From contig CAJQLF010000004.1 in NCBI GenBank assembly GCA_905479115.1, positions 24,953 through 88,952 of the forward strand: a stretch of DNA of 64,000 nt. The letters run 5' to 3'. The stretch's first letter is position 1. Each line of letters begins with the position of its first letter. A model generated the notes under the pieces. The model was given only the letters and a program-made list of their open reading frames with translations. It was not told where the DNA came from and ran no database searches. The position numbers were made by a program, and so were the translations under genes. This DNA is from an uncultured Flavobacteriales bacterium (GTDB lineage Bacteria > Bacteroidota > Bacteroidia > Flavobacteriales_D > Sanyastnellaceae). Shown here in pieces: positions 54,701 through 61,577 of this stretch.

Positions 54701-55712
54701 AGGCATAGTCGTGCTCGGGATTAGACTCATAGCTAATACCGCCATCGCCAAACTGCCAGTACCATCCGGTAATGTCCGTGCTAGAATGTGCAGTGGAGGC
54801 GTCCAAGAACGAAGTGGTTTCTCCAAAGCACGCATTGTCGAATGTAAAATCCGCGACAGGCTGATGGTGAACCGTCACAATTTGCTGAGCCGTGGATTGA
54901 CACCCATTCACGCCTGTTACAGCCACTGAGATGGGGTGGTTTCCTGCTGTATCGAAAGTAATCGGATCCAAGTTCATACCTGATTGGAATGAAGGACTTG
55001 GGAGGAAAGACCATACGTAGAGATAGGAGTTAGCCGCTGCCACGTTGCCAGAAACCGTCAGGTTCCCGCATCCTTGTGTAGCGGAGAGGGTCATGTCGAT
55101 CTCGGGCTTCGGCAGAACGGTAATCTCAATGCTCGAAGTGTCTGTACATGCACCGTTTGTTCCGGGGTAAGCGATGACGCTCTGCACCTCATAAGTTCCG
55201 GGGTTTTGAAAGGTAAAACTCACGTGCCCTGTGGAGGTGTTTAGGAAATTCGAATTAACTCCGAAATTCCACTGGTAATTCACACCGGTGGTCTCCTGGT
55301 GGAACTGAACGGATGTCCCCTCGCAAACACTTTCTGAACTGCTCCAAAAATCACTCGCCGGCGCAGAGGCATAAAATTGACCTTCCAATGAGCATGAGCC
55401 ATCGGCTTCACTGAGTGTAACGGTGTACACAGATTCGCCGCTGGTATAGCTGTGTTCCACAGGAGTATCCGTGGAATTGTACTCGCCGAAGCCCTCAATG
55501 GGGCTTCCGTCTCCCCAATCGATGAGCAAGTTTGTCCAGGAAGTGGACGATTGAATACTCAGCGTTTGGGAACCGTCGTTGCAGCTGTTCCAAACCGGTG
55601 TTGTTGTTGCAAATCCCTCGTCATCAAGCACTTGAGCGCATTGTGACCAGGAGGATTGAGGCATTATCATGCCCAAAACCAAAGCAGTTGTTATGATAAA
55701 TAAGCGGATCAT
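48774..55712 (-). CDS. giant PKD-repeat surface adhesin with T9SS type B sorting domain
   Basis: A 2,312-residue exported, SprB-like adhesin. It has a signal peptide (FIITTALVLGMIMPQSSWS), then more than twenty PKD-type domains, marked by WNFGDG/WDFGDGTTS cores and 'P.H.F' strands. The type B (gliding-associated) sorting domain closes it: FMEFPTAFTPNTGG, YELIVFNKWGELLFRSTD, GWDGYFQGRIVRQDVYAWKA and DVTLIK at the end. Two domain types alternate in the middle (see the repeat entry). Cysteines recur in most domains. Its PorP/SprF-like partner gene is just downstream. Expected roles are attachment or gliding; the ligand is unknown. The upstream spacing from the YkgJ-type gene is 55 bases, so read-through from the MbnP-MbnH run is possible. 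Confidence 0.95.
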   Translation of the reverse strand: MIRLFIITTALVLGMIMPQSSWSQCAQVLDDEGFATTTPVWNSCNDGSQTLSIQSSTSWTNLLIDWGDGSPIEGFGEYNSTDTPVEHSYTSGESVYTVTLSEADGSCSLEGQFYASAPASDFWSSSESVCEGTSVQFHQETTGVNYQWNFGVNSNFLNTSTGHVSFTFQNPGTYEVQSVIAYPGTNGACTDTSSIEITVLPKPEIDMTLSATQGCGNLTVSGNVAAANSYLYVWSFLPSPSFQSGMNLDPITFDTAGNHPISVAVTGVNGCQSTAQQIVTVHHQPVADFTFDNACFGETTSFLDASTAHSSTDITGWYWQFGDGGISYESNPEHDYAFTGDYNVSLTVTTPQCSASTSEFVTVNPLPTVSAMADVVSGCSPLDVEFSAEGSLAASFDWTIDGTNVSGQTVNAAIETAIGQSDAHSVSVEVTSAAGCVATDEILITAYAAAEAQISPAANAGCAPYGVSIENESQGAIAYEWFADGSFITTNSVWDGVLENTSNTIQSQTIELVAHTVQGCNDTTSTTIQVYPEADFTFDLPNDTACSPLELTMPIMEDVNSFTWNFGGGNTSAEQAPTLLLENTNGGLMGTSITFTGISVFGCLDSHTETVYVRPQPIAEFSSDITSGCEPMVANLENISSDADSYVWNFGDGITDDGSSASHAFSTSGADIETFDITLTAIDDLGCTDSDTLTVTVYPAADLTLELGVESACSPLQLTMPEFPGIQNFTWDFGDGTTSNETNPVHEWNNDSDVSNMFIVSVSAETEFGCGGFAVDLVHVNPQPIASFTASTVSGCEPLEADFLSTSTSATELTWMFEDGTTSSGEAVAHVFETLGVDATEIVTLIATHELGCTDTFTENVEVFAAAEYTLELTADSVCSPLTLVMPSIDGAQNMVWNFGDGTTSTETTPSHTWNNSTGELMSATVSLEAETAMGCAGTSQATVHIKPQPIADFTVNFDEGCEPLVSTFTNLSALADTYDWDFGDGTTDHTLNPTHAFQTNGTTSAFEVTLTAHDNLGCADTATKEVNVFPAAAFTLALATDTVCSPLELSMPTIPGAQNILWNFGDGSTGVGQNASHVWTNTGDELMTATVSFEAVTSNGCIGSASTAVHIKPQPVADFTVDIAEGCAPLSVQFNNTSTQSDSFAWNFGNGATSGQVNPNQAFTALDATEVFEITLTATHALGCSSTSNREITVFPAAEFTLALTTDSVCSPLELTMPAVPGGENITWDFGDGTNATGQSPTHSWINETGSLMSAVVSFNGETAAGCAGSASAIVHIKPQPVADFTADVLAGCEPLDNAFTNNSVNGDLYIWNFGDELIPGIVNNAPTVEHTFFAGAPDAISTFDVTLVAIDELGCSDERTIAVEVSPAPAFELALETTEGCSPLTLTMPEMEGATSTYWVFGDGTMSNEATPTHNWANGTNEQVTQTIDFQGFNSFGCEGTASAEVSINPQPTANFNLSEEVGCAPLNVELTNNSILADAFTWSYGDGSSADHTSLDAHVYTFTGEDEATDYSISLTATHALGCTDTHEKTVTVLPAVIADWAGLTEGCAPFNGEFTYTGTPTPQISWSVDGATVAVSDAMSQNFPGSAGEDQSYTISVEAISADGCAGSSDFEVTVHPAPVVELAMSSDATCSGEEWSILHNAQFADSTSIEINGIGTWINPTMELIQNTVNATDTDVVTTVLLTAHTSFGCTTSAFVEHTVHPDVTAAFEAPESSCTPLQGAFTNNSVHASGSFAWNFGDGTTSDLESPVHTFDTQSSEDEAFVVTLIATSTAGCADTTAQTVAVWGAPTAELSINEIEGCYPVDVTFHNASEGNTITAWNYGNGETSLIQDSVHTKTFFNPTEELIVYTASITTENEHGCEATDAVTFEVGPYLNAQFDVVAQGCTPVEAGLINQSAGAAGFIWNFNDGSAPSNEEAPQHTFVNTTNEDVTYQVELIAMSAYGCADTVSVGVEVYPTPTADFSVSPSIQTYPNTTVGINNLSLGSNSAVQNWSFGDGDQIATDQPVFHTYNSWGSYNITVVVDNGFCADAHSEQITILSPHPVASFTGSGSGCAPLSVDFENHSNHGAQYIWDFGDDVMTSEESPSHVFTRPGVFHVSLTVIGYEGQEEQVIHYGAVEVFPSASAAFVNSPTQVVVPDQPVDFVNLSDMDATEFFWDFGDGNVSTEENPVHFYTEPGNYDVTLTANNSFNCPTTYSLEHAVEAIAGGFMEFPTAFTPNTGGSNGGYYDPAALDNDVFHPHHMGIVEYELIVFNKWGELLFRSTDPYIGWDGYFQGRIVRQDVYAWKAMATFSNGYRTTQAGDVTLIK
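51105..54125 (-). repeat. six tandem two-domain (A/B) PKD units
   Basis: About residues 530-1536 of the adhesin. Domains of about 84 residues alternate: B type begins like VFPAAEFTLAL with CSPLELTMP; A type begins like KPQPVADFTV with GCEPL. Six B and six A domains follow one another, giving a period near 500 bases. Stretches such as 'aagtccgcca' with a shared tail (GGTTGTGGTTTGAT) recur at 51850-51885 and 52349-52383. Confidence 0.85.
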
Positions 55713-55767
55713 ACCCGACTTTTACGGCATTTACTCGCTTAGGTTGCAGTTATTGAAGACTTATTTA

Positions 55768-56265
55768 TCAGTCGGTTACCTCCTGAAGTATGGATGCGAC
55801 CATTGTGGCAACTGCAGGGCACAAATGGGCGTTTTGTTCGGTAATGTCCAAAATCGCATGCATGTTTTTGCGGTTGGTATGCGGGAATTCGCGGCACGCT
55901 TGAGGTCGTTCTGAGTAAACGGAACACCGATTGGATTCGCCATCCAAAAAAGGACAAGGCGCTGATTGCAGAACCCAATCACCATCCGCATCGCGCTGCA
56001 GATACCTTTTGGAAAAATCGGACACCCGCAACTTGAGGTGTTTTGCAAGACGAACGATGTCACGCTCTTTGAAAATGGGACTTGTCGTTTTACAGCAGTT
56101 GGCGCAATCTAAGCAATCGATTTGTTCAAACGCCTCCTCGTGCGCTGCATGAAATCGCGTATCCAAATCTTTTGGGCGTTGCTTTTTCCAACCTGCGAAA
56201 AGCCGCCGAATCTCCTTGCGACTCTGGGCGGATGCAAGCAACTTCCGAGTGAGATTCGCCTTCAA
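55768..56265 (-). CDS. YkgJ-family cysteine-cluster protein
   Basis: A 165-residue soluble protein of the YkgJ/CxxCxxCC family, thought to bind zinc or an iron-sulfur centre. The cluster motif is CLDCANCCKTTSP near 52-64, followed by the typical PCPFLDGESNRCSVYSERP and QACREFPHTNR. A final cysteine lies in HLCPAVATM. Its start overlaps the stop of the MbnH-like di-heme gene by 4 bases (ATGA). The close coupling to a copper-site-forming pair suggests a metal-related helper role, as inference. Confidence 0.9.
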   Translation of the reverse strand: MKANLTRKLLASAQSRKEIRRLFAGWKKQRPKDLDTRFHAAHEEAFEQIDCLDCANCCKTTSPIFKERDIVRLAKHLKLRVSDFSKRYLQRDADGDWVLQSAPCPFLDGESNRCSVYSERPQACREFPHTNRKNMHAILDITEQNAHLCPAVATMVASILQEVTD

Positions 56266-57392
56266 TGGGGATCCAGGAATTCAGGATTTGAAACAAAGGC
56301 CGTGTCGGTCAACGTGTGAAGAAAAGCCAGAAGTTGATTCTTTTGCATGGAGTTCAATGCCAATCCTCCGGTCGTATACTTCATGAAAGGATCCACCGTC
56401 GTGGAGGGTACCCCCCCTGAATTGTAGTGATCAATGACGTCCTCTAAAGTGCTGAACCGCCCATCGTGCATATAGGGTGCGGTTAATGCTACATTTCGAA
56501 GTGTTGGAGTTTTGAATCGCCCAGAATCCAGGGGATTGCCCGAGACACTGGCATGTCCCGCATCGGAAACGAAGGTGCTGTCGAGTCCATTGTTTCGAAA
56601 CAAGTAGTCACTGAATTGCAATCCGGCCTCTCCATGGCAATGGAAGCAATCACCACCAAATTGGCCTCCGGGCGTGGTTTCGGGATCTCCCCCTTCGCGA
56701 AGGAACATTTCGTACCCTGCAAATTCGTCGTCGGTCAGGCTCAATTCACCTCTTCGCCATTGGTCAAATTTCGAATCAGCGGAAACCATGGTACGCAGGA
56801 ATTGGGCGATGGCCTTTGTAACGAGTTCTGGGCTGATGATTCGGTCGGTGAAGGCGACTTCAAATAAATCGGGGTAGTTAATGGCTGCATTGACCTCGCT
56901 TTCTGTTGCTTGCAAGCGATCGACTGCATCCGCCCACGGCAGGGCCATTTCATCGGGATGTGAAACGGGTTCCAGAATTTGCTCTTCCAGCGTCAGCGCT
57001 CGTCCGTCCCAGAAGTACGAAGGAGCCCAGCCGATGTTGATAAGCGCCATGGCGTTGCGCACACCTTGAGATCCTGTAATCCCCGTGCTATACGGATTGG
57101 GATCGGCAAAACCTGCCTCGGGGAGATGGCAGGATCCGCAGCTCATGGATCCATCTGCAGAGAGGTCTTTCTCCCAAAAAAGCAGTCGTCCCAGTTCAAT
57201 TCCTTCCACGGTGAGCGGATTGTCTTGTGGAATGTCCATTGGAGGGAAAAATGGCGGAATCTCCAGCTCGTAAGGTGTCGCTGCTGGATTGCAATCGGGC
57301 GTATCACAACCGGATTCCGCGCACCGGTCGCACCCTGTGGTGACCATCACCGCTAGCGCAGCCAAAACGAATGGGAAGCGCGAACGTACCAT
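56262..57392 (-). CDS. MbnH-like di-heme enzyme (cytochrome c peroxidase/MauG superfamily)
   Basis: A 376-residue lipoprotein, anchored at Cys21 (VTTGCDRC). It has two heme motifs, CGSCH at 85-89 and CFHCH at 249-253, with the superfamily stretches GIELGRLLFWEKDLSADGS, GFADP, VRNAMALINIGWAPSYFWDG and TPTLRNVALTAPYMHDGRF. It lies directly after an MbnP-like gene with TAATG overlap. In methanotrophs MbnH oxidises a tryptophan of MbnP to kynurenine, creating a copper site; the pairing suggests that job rather than peroxide removal. After the anchor the protein has four cysteines (CDRCAESGCDTPDC), which could bind a metal. I chose ATG 57392 over 57413, as it overlaps the upstream stop. Confidence 0.88.
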   Translation of the reverse strand: MVRSRFPFVLAALAVMVTTGCDRCAESGCDTPDCNPAATPYELEIPPFFPPMDIPQDNPLTVEGIELGRLLFWEKDLSADGSMSCGSCHLPEAGFADPNPYSTGITGSQGVRNAMALINIGWAPSYFWDGRALTLEEQILEPVSHPDEMALPWADAVDRLQATESEVNAAINYPDLFEVAFTDRIISPELVTKAIAQFLRTMVSADSKFDQWRRGELSLTDDEFAGYEMFLREGGDPETTPGGQFGGDCFHCHGEAGLQFSDYLFRNNGLDSTFVSDAGHASVSGNPLDSGRFKTPTLRNVALTAPYMHDGRFSTLEDVIDHYNSGGVPSTTVDPFMKYTTGGLALNSMQKNQLLAFLHTLTDTAFVSNPEFLDPH

Positions 57393-58159
57393 TAGAGAAT
57401 TTCGATTGACCATGCATGGACCAGAAAATCCATCATGCGCCCACCCAGGCTATCCCCTCCTGCATTGTGCGTGACGGGATCGAATTCGACATTGATGCTG
57501 TCATTTTCGCTCATCAACGCCATTGCCGCATCCAGCTTCAGACTTGCCGCTGTTACTTCATGGCTTTGAATATTGAGCAGGTTATCCAGTTCAAGAGTGA
57601 CCATGCGGTAGCTTGCATCCGTGCCGCAATGATAGGAGAAGGGTTCAATCAATTGCTGGCCGCTCTCTAAGGCAAACTTGCCTTCGTACTTTACAAAGAT
57701 GTATCCGGATGACCACGTCCAAAACATACCAGCGGAACCCAAAACACTAAGCGGATGGTCATTGGGGTAAGATGCGGGATCAATGTCAGTGTTGATTTCG
57801 GGGGGGATTCCCAAACCAAACCGAACGGCACTGTATGCTCCGGCGGGCAAGGGCAGAACCAAGTTTTTGCCATGCTCGCCGTAATCGATGAGGAATACGT
57901 CGTCGCTGCTCACCCACTCACCGTCTTCCGAGCGAAATTCGACCGGGGCCATGTACAATTGGAGATTATCTAAGCGAAAAGGGTGTCCAAACGCATCGGC
58001 GGTGACGTTTCCAACCGCATAGTTCTCCCCATTCCACTGCAGTGCTGTTTCGAGGCGTACCGTTCCAGGGATCGGCTCAATGTCCTCCGAACGGAACAAT
58101 CCACAGGAAGCCGTCATGCCCAAAATAAGTATGGTGCAAAGGGGTGTTTGGAACTTCAT
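57392..58159 (-). CDS. MbnP-like copper-binding lipoprotein
   Basis: A 255-residue lipoprotein (lipobox TASC, Cys19) of the MbnP family. Known members bind copper after a tryptophan is oxidised to kynurenine by the partner MbnH. Family-like features are the N-terminal LETALQWNGENYAV, LDNLQLYMAPVEF, DVFLIDYGE, LPLPAGAYSAVRFGLGIPPE, and the signature GMFWTWSSGYIFVKYEGKF. Tryptophans at 42, 82, 147 and 149 are candidates for modification, with W42 in the position I would test first. Several histidines (59, 96, 135) could be ligands. It leads the run MbnP-MbnH-YkgJ-type and has a TACTTTTG box 17 bases before the ATG. Confidence 0.85.
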   Translation of the reverse strand: MKFQTPLCTILILGMTASCGLFRSEDIEPIPGTVRLETALQWNGENYAVGNVTADAFGHPFRLDNLQLYMAPVEFRSEDGEWVSSDDVFLIDYGEHGKNLVLPLPAGAYSAVRFGLGIPPEINTDIDPASYPNDHPLSVLGSAGMFWTWSSGYIFVKYEGKFALESGQQLIEPFSYHCGTDASYRMVTLELDNLLNIQSHEVTAASLKLDAAMALMSENDSINVEFDPVTHNAGGDSLGGRMMDFLVHAWSIEIL

Positions 58160-58176
58160 GCGCGAGCGTTGTATCT

Positions 58177-58184
58177 CAAAAGTA
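58177..58184 (-). promoter_or_regulatory. -7 box of the MbnP-MbnH run
   Basis: TACTTTTG on the minus strand, an exact TAnnTTTG match, 17 bases before the ATG at 58159. No clear TTG at -33, and no palindrome that would reveal a copper regulator. Confidence 0.55.
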
Positions 58185-58233
58185 AGACACCTAATTTGGG
58201 CTGACGTTGCATGAAGGCCAGAAAAACTTAAAA

Positions 58234-61200
58234 ATGATGGAGGATAAGTTTGAAAAGCAGGGGTTTTTGATGGTTAAAGCTTCGGCTGGATCTGGGAAGA
58301 CTTATCGGCTGGTTCGGGACTACCTGGCCCACTGTTTATGGGAAAACGAGCCGCGTTACTTCCGGTATATTTTGGCCATCACCTTTACCAATAAGGCGGC
58401 TCAGGAAATGAAAGACCGCATTTTGAGCGAAGTCCAGGCTGTTGCAGAAGGAAGCGGTTCGATGCATCAATCTCTGATGCAAATTGTACCGATTTCGGCA
58501 GAGGTTTTAGAAGCACGAGCTCGGGCATTGTCCGAGTCCATGATGCACCACTACGAGGACTTTAGCGTGATGACCATCGACAGTTTCGTGAATCGGCTGG
58601 TCCGAGGGTTTGCGAAGGACCTTAAATGGCAAGAGGACTTTCAAATTGAGCTCGATGAAGCGGCGTTAATCGATGAAGCCGTCTCCGGGCTGCTCAGCCG
58701 GGTAGGTCGGCCGGGAGAGGAGGCGCTGACGCGCTTGCTCAAGGGATTTGTTCGTCAGCAGGTGGATGAAGAGCGAAACACGAATTTCAGAACCCAATTG
58801 ACCTCCTTTGGAAAGCAGGTGACCAAGGAAAACATGCAGAACGCGCTGGATGCGCTGGACCCGGAGGTTTGGCATCCTGATGCCCTGGAGGCCTTCCGCA
58901 AAGAGCAATACCTGCTCTTGCGAACCCGGAGAAAGGTGCCCGTTGCACGAGCCAAAGCAGCATTGGAACGAATGGAGGAGTTGGGGTTGGAGGACGGAGA
59001 TTTTTGTCACGGAGATTTACCGAATTGGTTGCGCAAAGTGAGCAAAAAAAAGGGGCGAAAAGCATCCATTGGTAAACGCTTGCAAGGTCAAATGGACGAA
59101 GCCACCTTCTGGAAGTCCTCTGCCGATGATGATGTGATTGGGCGGATTACCGAATGTCTTCCAGCCATAGAAGAAGCAATTGCGGCATGGTCAGCCCTTT
59201 ACACAGGCGAAGAGGGGGAGGAATTTAAGTTACGCGAGCATTTGCAAGAGCGCGTCAGTTTAATCGGAACATTGGGACTCATTCGCAATGAATTGCAAGC
59301 GGTTCAACTTGAGAAAAATGTGCGGTTGCTTTCCACGCTCAACCAGGAAATCTCAGCGATCGTTAGAGACAATCCCGCACCCTTCATCTACGAGCGCATC
59401 GGAAATCGGTACAAGAATATTTTCATCGATGAATTTCAAGATACGTCCATAACCCAATGGCATAATTTGATTCAATTGTTTGAGCATTTGATGTCGCTGG
59501 GTGACAAGGGCATGGTCGTTGGCGATGGCAAACAGGCCATCTATCGCTGGCGCAATGGAAATTATGAGCAATTGGAGGCGCTGCCGGGATTAATCGGTGA
59601 TCCAGGCCCGGTGCTTTTAGGGGCCGCCGAAGCTTTGCGTCGTTCAGAAAAGCATGCGAAATTGGTGTTCAATCGGCGTTCAGGCCGCAAAATCGTGGAG
59701 TGGAATAACCGATGGTTCAAGCAGATTCAATCCCATTTGCCGGCCAATTTAAAATCGTTGTACGACGATGTGGAGCAAACCGCCGTTGCGGAGTTCGATG
59801 GCCATGTGCACCTGCAAGTTTTGGAAGAGTCGGTGAACGCAGAGCGATTGGTTGAACGAAACGATTGGGTGTTGAAGCGCATCCTTCATCATACAGGTGG
59901 AAGGATTCAAGAGAAAAACGGCGCTCGCACCTATGTCAAACCGCTTGATCGCGGCAATCATTTTGAGCTGGGCGATATTGCTGTGCTCTTAAGGAGAAAT
60001 AAAGATGGCGCGACTTTAGCACAGTACCTGTTAGAATCCGGAATCACACCGTGGACATCCGAAAGCTTGCACCTAGGTCGACATCCAGCAACAAGAGGCG
60101 TGATTGCTTTGCTGCAATCGGTATTGGATCCCCAAAACCCAGTCCATTTGCTGACGTTCGTACAGTGCTACTGTGCCATCCACACGGATGTGTCTGAGGC
60201 AGACTTATTGGAAGGTCATCACCGAGTGGAAAAGTGGAAGGATAAAGAACAGAAGGACCGAGAAAAGGGGGTGCTCGATCGGAAGGCCATATTTACGCAG
60301 ATCGCGCCTGAACTCCACGTTTGGGATCGTGTAACGTCGCCTTTGACCAGCATGGTTGGACATTGCTTTGAGGCGCTTGGATGGGGTGCTCAATTTCCGG
60401 CCTATGCAGAAGGAATGTTAGAATTGGCACACGAAGTGGCCACTCAGCGGAATGGGACGTTAAAGGCATTTCTGAGCCAATGGGACCGGGTCGGTTACCG
60501 CAAGAGCATTCGGGTGGTTGGAGGGGTGAATTCCGTGCAAATCATGACACCACACAAGGCAAAAGGATTGGATTTCAAGGTGGTTATAGCGCCTTTTCAC
60601 CCCGAAAAGATTGATCACTTTAAGGACGAAATACCTGTAATGCTGGATGCAGAGGTATTTGGATTGCCGGCCGCTCTGCTGCGTAATTCGGACATGAAAG
60701 AGACGCCGCTTGAACCGCTGCGCCAGGAGGAAATTGATCGCACCGTCGTGGACGCCTTGAATGTCGCCTATGTTTCAATGACCCGGTCGGTGGAACGACT
60801 GGACATTGCACTGGAATTTGACAAACCACCGGAAGCGGGGATGGAAATCAAAACGCTGCCCCAGTTACTTTGGACGGGTTGGCAAGCCGAATTTGGCAAT
60901 GAAATTAAAGGTGGAGATTGCTCAACTTTTGGAACAGAGGACCGGAAAGTGCAGCAAAAAAAGGACGAAGCGACTGCAGTACGAATTCATCCATCCTTGG
61001 TTTTGGGACAAGCATTCGATCAGAAGATCGCCCACCCCAAGGCGCATTGGTCTGAACCGTTGCCAACGGGCACATTGACTGCTCGCCAATATGGCACAGC
61101 CGTGCATGGGCTGCTGGGTTCAGTGCAGCGAACGTCAGATTGGCCTGCTTTAAAATCTCAGATTGCACAGACCGCTAATTGGCCTTCAGATCAGCAGTTG

Positions 61201-61521
61201 GAAATCGTCCGTGTTATAGAATCGGTCATTCATCATGAAGCGATCGAACGATTTTTTCATTCGGAGCCAGAAGTCGTTTTTGCGGAGCGGTCGTTGCATC
61301 TGGGTGAGGGAAAGGTTGGGCGGCCGGACCGGGTGGTCCAACTTGAAGATGGATGGCACGTGATTGATTTCAAAACAGGGGCCGTGCGCGACCGCCATGA
61401 AGCTCAAGTTCGGGGCTATGCAGAAGCCATTCATTCCATGCATCCTACAGCGCGGGTACAAGGTTGGTTGATATATACCAAAGGGCCGGAGCTGAAGAAC
61501 GTTCCGCTCTTATTTGGCTAA
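58234..61521 (+). CDS. AddA/RecB-like UvrD-type helicase-nuclease
   Basis: A 1,095-residue DNA repair enzyme with superfamily 1A helicase motifs and a C-terminal nuclease. Helicase motifs are KASAGSGKTYRLV (Walker A), LAITFTNKAAQEMKDR, FIDEFQDTS with Walker B, GDGKQAIYRWRNGN, and IMTPHKAKGLDFKVVI near 770. The nuclease has GRPDRVVQ and HVIDFKTGAV, then QVRGYAEA, a PD-(D/E)XK site of AddA/RecB type. I chose ATG 58234 (or the next codon); an upstream TTG frame start at 58207 is unlikely. Its likely partner is the AddB-like gene at 42840, about 12 kb away, on the opposite strand. Confidence 0.92.
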   Translation: MMEDKFEKQGFLMVKASAGSGKTYRLVRDYLAHCLWENEPRYFRYILAITFTNKAAQEMKDRILSEVQAVAEGSGSMHQSLMQIVPISAEVLEARARALSESMMHHYEDFSVMTIDSFVNRLVRGFAKDLKWQEDFQIELDEAALIDEAVSGLLSRVGRPGEEALTRLLKGFVRQQVDEERNTNFRTQLTSFGKQVTKENMQNALDALDPEVWHPDALEAFRKEQYLLLRTRRKVPVARAKAALERMEELGLEDGDFCHGDLPNWLRKVSKKKGRKASIGKRLQGQMDEATFWKSSADDDVIGRITECLPAIEEAIAAWSALYTGEEGEEFKLREHLQERVSLIGTLGLIRNELQAVQLEKNVRLLSTLNQEISAIVRDNPAPFIYERIGNRYKNIFIDEFQDTSITQWHNLIQLFEHLMSLGDKGMVVGDGKQAIYRWRNGNYEQLEALPGLIGDPGPVLLGAAEALRRSEKHAKLVFNRRSGRKIVEWNNRWFKQIQSHLPANLKSLYDDVEQTAVAEFDGHVHLQVLEESVNAERLVERNDWVLKRILHHTGGRIQEKNGARTYVKPLDRGNHFELGDIAVLLRRNKDGATLAQYLLESGITPWTSESLHLGRHPATRGVIALLQSVLDPQNPVHLLTFVQCYCAIHTDVSEADLLEGHHRVEKWKDKEQKDREKGVLDRKAIFTQIAPELHVWDRVTSPLTSMVGHCFEALGWGAQFPAYAEGMLELAHEVATQRNGTLKAFLSQWDRVGYRKSIRVVGGVNSVQIMTPHKAKGLDFKVVIAPFHPEKIDHFKDEIPVMLDAEVFGLPAALLRNSDMKETPLEPLRQEEIDRTVVDALNVAYVSMTRSVERLDIALEFDKPPEAGMEIKTLPQLLWTGWQAEFGNEIKGGDCSTFGTEDRKVQQKKDEATAVRIHPSLVLGQAFDQKIAHPKAHWSEPLPTGTLTARQYGTAVHGLLGSVQRTSDWPALKSQIAQTANWPSDQQLEIVRVIESVIHHEAIERFFHSEPEVVFAERSLHLGEGKVGRPDRVVQLEDGWHVIDFKTGAVRDRHEAQVRGYAEAIHSMHPTARVQGWLIYTKGPELKNVPLLFG

Positions 61522-61577
61522 GGGTATTTCCATAGAATTGTCCTTGGTTCATTATCTTGCTCGTCCAAGCCCGACCC

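Noticed and set aside
56262..57392. simple cytochrome c peroxidase role for the di-heme protein
   Set aside because: Not excluded, but the TAATG link to an MbnP-like gene makes an MbnH role more probable.
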